Made by a program: the position numbers and the translations under genes. The notes under the pieces are model-generated. The model was not told the DNA's origin and did not search any database. It was given only the letters and a program-made list of their open reading frames with translations. Source: Amia ocellicauda (lineage: Eukaryota; Chordata; Actinopteri; Amiiformes; Amiidae). Taken from it: 64,000 nucleotides of DNA. Below are positions 57,632-64,000 of the stretch, piece after piece. Location: NCBI RefSeq assembly GCF_036373705.1, contig NC_089853.1, positions 4,512,905 through 4,576,904 on the forward strand, given 5' to 3'. Within the stretch, counting starts at the first letter, position 1; each line of letters begins with the position of its first letter.

Positions 57632-60600
57632 TATACTGAACGAGTTGTCTGTATATGCATTGTATAGAAGTACGATGTCTTTGTCTACGGTCTACCTCAG
57701 GACCTTGTATTTAATTGTACCTACATTAAAAAACAATACACTTTCAAAATAAATACTACATGTGAAGTTTATTTTTCATTAATCATTTCACATAATATCA
57801 GAAAGATCTCTATACAGGTACAACTTCATATTTTAGATACAATACAAAATATATTGCCATTAAAGTTCTAATTTCTTTGCTAGTGACCAATACAATAGAT
57901 ATCATATAAAAGAGCTCCAGTCATGACATCCACCAGAGCAATGCAAGCAAAAACAATAACAGTCAACGAAACCAGGATTTACTGTCAGTAAATAAAGGTA
58001 AATGTAAACTTTATTAAGATGGTGTCAAAAGATGTGATGTAGTCACGGTATATAATAGCACTGATTACACAATATCAACTTTGGTGCGAATTTAAATGTT
58101 ATTATATCAAGTTTTTTTTTTTTTTTTTTTTACTCTTGAACACTTTCTTCCCAAACAACAACAAAAAAACATTTAATTGAAATCAAGAATAGAACATTAT
58201 TGGGTATTCCTTAGGTATTAGATGTGTAGTGTGTATACATACCTCCAATTAAAAATATAAATCAGGCCAACATACCTTTTAGGCAAAATACTTTTTTGAG
58301 TAACTCTCCTTCTGCAAAGCGATACTCAATTGAAGTACACGCTGTCAGGTAGTGGCAGACTAACACACACCAGCAGTTCTCATAAAGAGGAGGATCGGTC
58401 TATCGAGGGACGTTTATGGTGAATCGTGTCCAAACCTTCAGCGTTTCCATTTCACAGGAAACACAAGTCGAAGAAACTGGAATGCAGTGAAAGACGTGTA
58501 AATGTAACCCTCTTCAGTATAGTTAGTATACTTTGGCATATTATCCATCTGAAATATGTGAAATGAATAGGATTATGGATTTAGAGAGTGAAAGCCTCAA
58601 GTGAAAATAATACAAATATTTATTTAAGAATTAATGTAGGTAATAGTGCACTAGATTACTAGATTCACCTGCCATTTCCCTTTTTTAATCCTTATATTGC
58701 TTTCATGGTTTTCGTAATGGTTGTTATTAGTAGTAGTAGTAACTTACATCTTTTTCTTCTTCCGATCACAACACGCTAGGCAAACTTAAAAAGGCATAAC
58801 TTCCAATGTTATTGAAAGTCAAGTCAATTGTTCCAAAGAGGAGCTCATTTTAATTAACATCCTCGGAGGGAGAAGGGTGTTAAAAATACATATCCTCCAA
58901 TTTAAACACATCAGTAGAGACTATAGCTTTTGGTAGCAGAACAGATAGCATCATGCAAGAGAGTTAAATAACTTAAGCATCATGTATATCACTTTCTACC
59001 AAAACGCTTTTTCGCATTTTGAAACATGAAAATGTACAAAAAGTCAATTTAAAACTCTCTATATAAAACTACCTAGTATTTGTATTAAACAAGGTTTAAA
59101 AAAAAAAATACTAAAAATAAATTAAGCTACTTATCCCAACTATATTCTCCTGCCATGCTTAAAAAAAAGTAAGCTTTTTTGTTACTTTTTCTTTTTCTTT
59201 TGCAGAAGCTAAATCTATAGATTTCTATATTTTACGACACCTACTGTCAGTGATATGCCATACGCTATAGCTTAAATCGTAGTGATTGGCTTGTAGGATG
59301 TCAAGTGGTGTAAATCACCTTACACAAGTGTACAATAGCTTCTGCTTGACAATCTCACACACACACACACACACATATATATATACATATAAATAATTAA
59401 ACCATTTAGCCACTGCTGGTAATTCAATAAAATACAATCTATGCCTGACAAATGCTTCATTCTAAAATATAACTGGTTTTAGAAACAGGGTCCCTAGGGG
59501 AGAGTGATTCGGGTTTTTGAAACGTGAGAATGGACCTCGTTTGTAATGGCTGCCAAGAATAGTCATACAAAAGTGAGATGTGTATAAATTAACATAAAGC
59601 TGAGAGGACTGTTAAAGTAATATAACTTCATGCACAATTCATAGTTTTTTACCTAACAGGTATTGTTTTATTTATTGATTTATTTAAAGTTTGTTTTAAG
59701 ATTAGTTTGTCCTGAGATATGTAAATTCGTTCAAAGCCGTCTTTAATACGCACTTCTGAATCACACCATAAATCAGGTACTGTCAAACGTCTGACTTTCA
59801 AACTCATTGCATTGTGGGTGTTCGTGCAACCCGCTGTTGAGTATACAATGCATTGATCGTTCCTTCAGTTAATTGTGTTCTGTAATTAAGGAGCTGCACC
59901 CAAGACCTGGGATAGAATGGACTAGGGCTCATTTTAGACGAATTCTGCACAGTGTTCATTTTGAATACATTTTCCAGCTTATTATAAAACCAGCCTCGTC
60001 CAGGTGAAATGACGAATTAGCCAGATGCAGATATTCCTTTTCATTTCAGGGAATCACTTAAGGCATATTCATAAAATGTCAAATGATATCCACTCTACCA
60101 AAACCAACACATTTTATTTTTTTGTTTTGCTTGAAAATTAATGTATTGATGAAATGATGACTGTAGAGTTAAGACTGAGTGATCGGCTCAGTGGAGAGTA
60201 AGATTTCAATGCTAAGAATATGGAGAACCCTACATCACAGACATCACTTACTATTGTTACTCAGAATCGATCGCTCTGATGTGGACGAGCAATAGGACAG
60301 TTCAGCTCACTCACAATACTGTGCACAAGGTTTAGAAAGTCAATTCAAGGCCAAATTCAAACCCATCAGATCCATTTTACAAGTTTCACAAATGAACTAT
60401 AATGATCTCTGTGAACCACATTTCTGACATGGTTAAAGGAAATGCATGTTTTGACAACATTTTATAAGGTTAAATAGTCTTTAATATAATAAGCTGCTGG
60501 TGTATGTATAGGCTTGTTATTTTTGAAGATAAAAACAAATCCAAAAACAATTTCAATATCCTGATTACAAGTAACCCACAATTAGCATTCGGACCGATTA

Positions 60601-61029
60601 AAACAACAAAACAGTTTTTCTGTAATTCGCTAAGAAAGTTAGCCCCTCACCTGGAAATAACCTCCTCTGGGTGAAAGTGCCTCAATCGTACAACCACTTA
60701 AACATGTGTTACGTAAACTTCAACTGTATAGAAAGTAATAACAATGGACTTGTTAAACATAAAACTAACATACAAAAAAACAATTTCCCTGCATTGAATT
60801 GTTTGTGCAAAAGGAAAAAAGACCTCTGTTCAGAATGTGGTCCTCCACATTGGCAAGATCGCCGCCGCAAAGTGACCGAACTGAGCCGGCGGTCGCACGG
60901 TTTGAAACATGACGCGCCAACCGCGACACTCGCCCCCCGCAGCCCCGTCTTCTCTCGTGGCCATCATTCTGTGGAATGCCCGGACATAGATCGACACAGA
61001 GACACAGACACGAAGCAGCAGCTCCCGCT
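57632..61029 (-). other. ANO1 3' UTR and downstream intergenic DNA
   Basis: AT-rich, no recognised exon. Minus-strand AATAAA hexamers occur, for example near 57767-57775 and 59670-59690, so the 3' UTR could be up to about 3.3 kb long; the true end is not determined. Short (CA)n near 59355-59375 and a poly-T run near 58111-58131. Confidence 0.5.
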
Positions 61030-61311
61030 TCAGACGCCGCCCTCGCAGTCCAGGTGCTGGGAGTGCAGGGAGCCGGAGCTGCCCTTGTGGTTGCGCGACC
61101 GGGAGATGGGACTGTGCGTGTTGCAGTTCTCCGTGCTCTTGGCCTCCTTGCCCCGCGCCACCAACGTCTCCAGCATCTGCAGCTTGCCTTGCTCCTCCTT
61201 CAGGAACAGTTCCACCATCAGGATCTTCTCCTTCTGGATCTGCTGGCTGATATCCTTGGGAATGTCTGGGATCAGCCAGTCCACAAAGTCACTCATGATC
61301 ATCACCACGTT
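61030..61311 (-). CDS. ANO1: ANO1 last coding exon
   Basis: Encodes 93 residues then [63 protein letters not shown] and a tail ending CEGGV. Human ANO1 ends similarly with GGVL. Acceptor CTGTCTCCAG. Confidence 0.95.
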   Translation of the reverse strand, partial: NVVMIMSDFVDWLIPDIPKDISQQIQKEKILMVELFLKEEQGKLQMLETLVARGKEAKSTENCNTHSPISRSRNHKGSSGSLHSQHLDCEGGV

Positions 61312-63919
61312 CTGGAGACAGAGAATCAATACATCACTGTTTAGTGGGTCCGGTTAATACAGATAAGTTAGTTGAGAGCTCGGGTGAGATGAAAACCCAA
61401 AGACTGCCCTCCGAGACAAGAACGCTCCTCTCCTGGTCTAGAGGAAAGAGCTGGAGGATTGGTCGGATTTTAAGTATAAATAACCTCCTTGATTACGAGT
61501 CACACACGGGTATCCATTATAAATGTCTGACCACTTATTTATTTTATTGAATTCATGGTTGTGAATGAACGCCACTCAAGACTGAAACCCTGGAGGAGAG
61601 AAAGGAGAGAGACCAACGCTGACCTGGAAGACTATGACGAATGCGAGCCGGGCGGCCAACACGGCCCAGAACTCTTTGGTGACATCATATGGGTTTGGAG
61701 ACCACGGAGGCTCCCTGTAGTCTTTGTATCTGTAGCGGAATGAAAAACAAGCAATAACGTCATGCTTTACGTTGTTTTTTCTCACATCACTGTGATGCTT
61801 AAATGTGCTAAATCACAAAAACAATACACCACCGCTAATCAGCTACTACTACAAGGTTGTATTTCTGGAGAATATAACATTCAGACGTGGAAAGGGATTT
61901 GTGGAAGTCCTCCGAATCTCAAAGGGTGGATTTGAAGTCAGAACAAGCTGTAACAATAGCACTGATTTGAAAAATGGTATCTAGTGTATAAGAAAATAGA
62001 TTAAAAAAAAAACTAAAAATATTCCTATGACATAGACACAATGAGGCACTGATTTCTGAACATGCAGACATTAAACATGTAAAGCCAAGATTGAGAAAGT
62101 GCTGTGAAGTTATGAAGTGGGAGGCAATATACCTGCACACTTCCACCTTGTAGCCCAGGTACATGGGATCGTGCGGGTCGGTTCCTTCCTGGAAGTGGCT
62201 GACATTGAAGTAGGACAGAGTGTGGTTGACAAATCCATGCATGGTGCCATCTGGACTATACATGTACTGGTACACCAGACGTGGAATGAAGTCGGACGTG
62301 AATGAGATCACAAATGCCTGGCCAGTCAAAATGAATAATGTCGTTCATGAAAAACAATACAAATAAGGCAACCTCAGCAATATAGTAAGGGCTTTCTACA
62401 ACTGTTCTCACACTTGAGAAAGATACACAGCCTCCCGTTAGTCTCAGACAAACATGAAACCAAACCCGCCCTGATCAGTTTAATCTGGAAATTAGGAATT
62501 TCTTACAGCTACTTTTTTGGGAATATCTGTAGTCAAGACTACACAGCAACGTTTTAACACTTTAAGAAATGGAAATGAACTGCAGGAAGCATGAGGAATG
62601 GGAATATAACAATTTGTGAAGGCGCACAATTGTCTAAATCATGCACATGCGGAGGAAAATGATTTTGCCGAACCCTAAACCGTAATCTGTCACTAAAAGC
62701 ACAAACGCTGGCACTCGTGTTAAAGAGGGGGCAACACTGCCACAAGCTATTATTGTATTAGGAGCCGTTCATTTTTAACTGACATTCTTTATGCAAGATA
62801 AATAATTGAAAATAGGAGTTTTCCTGCTGGGAATTGCTTCACTGTTCTCACCCCGCACTGCGTGTTTTTTATGTCTGGACTCAGTCTTGTGCAGCACTGG
62901 CAGTCTAACCCGGAGGCAGGTCGAGACAGTCTGACAGATCTGATTAGGGCGCTATTTATTGGTATGCGTTGGTAATGTTGTTCTTTCTAAAGCAAAGTCA
63001 AAAACAAGCACACCAACAAAATGGGTGGCTTAACCAAAGTCTGAATGTCAGTGAAACAATAATAAGAATGAAAAAATAAATGGTGCACTTAAAAACTCGA
63101 AGCACCTGGACTGGGATTTGTACAGGCTGAAACAATACAGCCCACAATACATTTTGGTTTCAATCTCAGGTTCCAGCGAAAATGCTTTCGGAAGTGCACT
63201 TGACTTCGTATTTATGGGCTGAAGACTGGCCAGCACGATGCGGTTTGTGCCCATGTAGGGCTCTCTTCGGCGTTTAAAGCAGAGATTTAGGTGAGTTTCC
63301 ATGAAAACGAAGCGAGACTAATTGTTCCGTTTTACAAGGAGCTACAGAAAATGTGACTGTAAACTTCGCAGGACAGAGAGGCATTAATGGGAAGCTGCCA
63401 ATCCCGACTCCAGCCTCACAAGCAAGAGTCATGGGAAAGAATCCAGCCTTGTGTGCAGCCAAGGACAAGGATAAAGCCTTCACAACACACGCCTCTATCA
63501 CTAATTGTTCCCAATACAGAATATGAATACAAATGTCTTACGCATTAAAAGCGTATTTACGATTGTACTTATCTTCCGTGTACATTAAAAACTAAACTAC
63601 ATGACCAGAGATGTTTTGTAAGGTTTTGCTCATAGATATCCACTCTAATATGACCCTGATCTTTTTCAATACTTGTTATTAAATTAACCAAAGTAATAAT
63701 TAGCAACACATACATTTTGTGACTGACACTCAATAACAGCTCCACTGAAGGGTTACATTTTGTGCATGCTACAATCCCCACTTAAAATTCCTACAGTCCG
63801 AGGTTTATTTATAATTGTGGAAACTCAATCTACTTCCATTCTTAACTTAAAAAGAGGGGCACTTACATTAACGATGACTGCGATTTTGCCAATTCCTCTG
63901 AGAAGGTTGTACCAGATAC
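61030..63919 (-). CDS. ANO1: Anoctamin-1, C-terminal part (last four coding exons; continues beyond the window)
   Basis: ANO1 (TMEM16A) is a plasma-membrane calcium-activated chloride channel. Exons 63919-63867, 62317-62133, 61729-61624 and 61311-61030 join in phase. They encode [36 protein letters not shown] (transmembrane), an extracellular loop with sequons NHT and [38 protein letters not shown] plus [20 protein letters not shown] (last transmembrane region), then a charged cytoplasmic tail. The close match to human ANO1 and the place beside FADD favour ANO1 over ANO2. The pore and calcium-site segments lie upstream, outside the window. Confidence 0.93.
61624..61729 (-). CDS. ANO1: ANO1 penultimate coding exon
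   Basis: Encodes [35 protein letters not shown], an extracellular segment running into the last transmembrane helix. Acceptor CCGCTACAG, donor CAG|GTCAGC. Confidence 0.95.
62133..62317 (-). CDS. ANO1: ANO1 coding exon (transmembrane and glycosylated loop)
   Basis: Encodes [61 protein letters not shown]. Two N-glycosylation sequons (NHT, NVS) lie in the loop. Acceptor ACTGGCCAG, donor GCAG|GTATAT. Confidence 0.95.
63867..63919 (-). CDS. ANO1: ANO1 short coding exon, 53 nt
   Basis: Encodes [17 protein letters not shown] after a split Gly codon, matching the human GIWYNILRGVGKLAVIIN segment. Acceptor GTGTTTTAG, donor AAT|GTAAGT. Confidence 0.93.
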
Positions 63920-64000
63920 CTAAAACACGAGTGGAAAGAGCAGTTGACAGTTTTAGATTCCTCTCTCTTGTAATGAAAAGCCATGTTATGAAAAGGGATG

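Noticed and set aside
60671..61357. 228-codon plus-strand open frame
   Set aside because: It overlaps the last ANO1 coding exon in antisense; the ANO1 frame is clearly conserved, so this is its shadow.

Overview
The window is nuclear DNA of a ray-finned fish. Genes are split into many short GT-AG exons, the encoded proteins are vertebrate, and introns carry fish-type Tc1/mariner, hAT, piggyBac-like and LINE debris plus many CA/AT/TTA microsatellites. I cannot name the species.

Three conserved genes lie in a row, all on the minus strand. At the right edge are the last four coding exons of ANO1 (calcium-activated chloride channel; 61030-63919). In the middle is the two-exon gene FADD (51374-52417), the death-receptor adaptor. 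On the left is an apparently complete PPFIA1 (liprin-alpha-1), whose coding exons run from 39188 down to 5619. From memory, ANO1-FADD-PPFIA1 is also the order at human 11q13.3, so this is a conserved block. The 26 constitutive PPFIA1 coding exons join in frame, with matching phases at every junction, to a protein of 1201 residues: N-terminal coiled coils, three SAM domains and a C-terminal VRTYSC PDZ ligand. Besides these I see five phase-compatible optional exons (75, 30, 12, 63 and 27 nt) and one GC-AG intron.

Layout from left to right: 1-1847 is a short-unit minisatellite; 1848-5618 is PPFIA1 3' UTR or downstream DNA with an inverted-repeat MITE; 5619-39188 is the PPFIA1 coding part, with introns that hold a TTAA-flanked piggyBac-like element (18960-20280), a Tc1 copy (22969-24187) and a hAT element (32790-35199) interrupted by a Tc1 copy with an intact transposase gene (33289-34509). 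Intron 1 and the CpG-rich 5' end of PPFIA1 follow (39189 to about 43110), with a 620-bp CA-rich array. The interval 43118-51373 holds a LINE fragment, two decayed Tc1-like remnants, a second LINE fragment and possible plus-strand exons of an unknown gene. After FADD and its CpG-rich promoter comes a 2.1-kb foldback element (52973-55065), a third Tc1 copy (56418-57631), and then the ANO1 3' side.

The three Tc1 copies are near-identical and belong to a DD36E-type family. Only the copy at 33289-34509 has an open 346-codon transposase; the other two are broken by a frameshift, or by a nonsense change plus a frameshift. No virus, toxin gene, CRISPR array or prokaryotic operon was seen.
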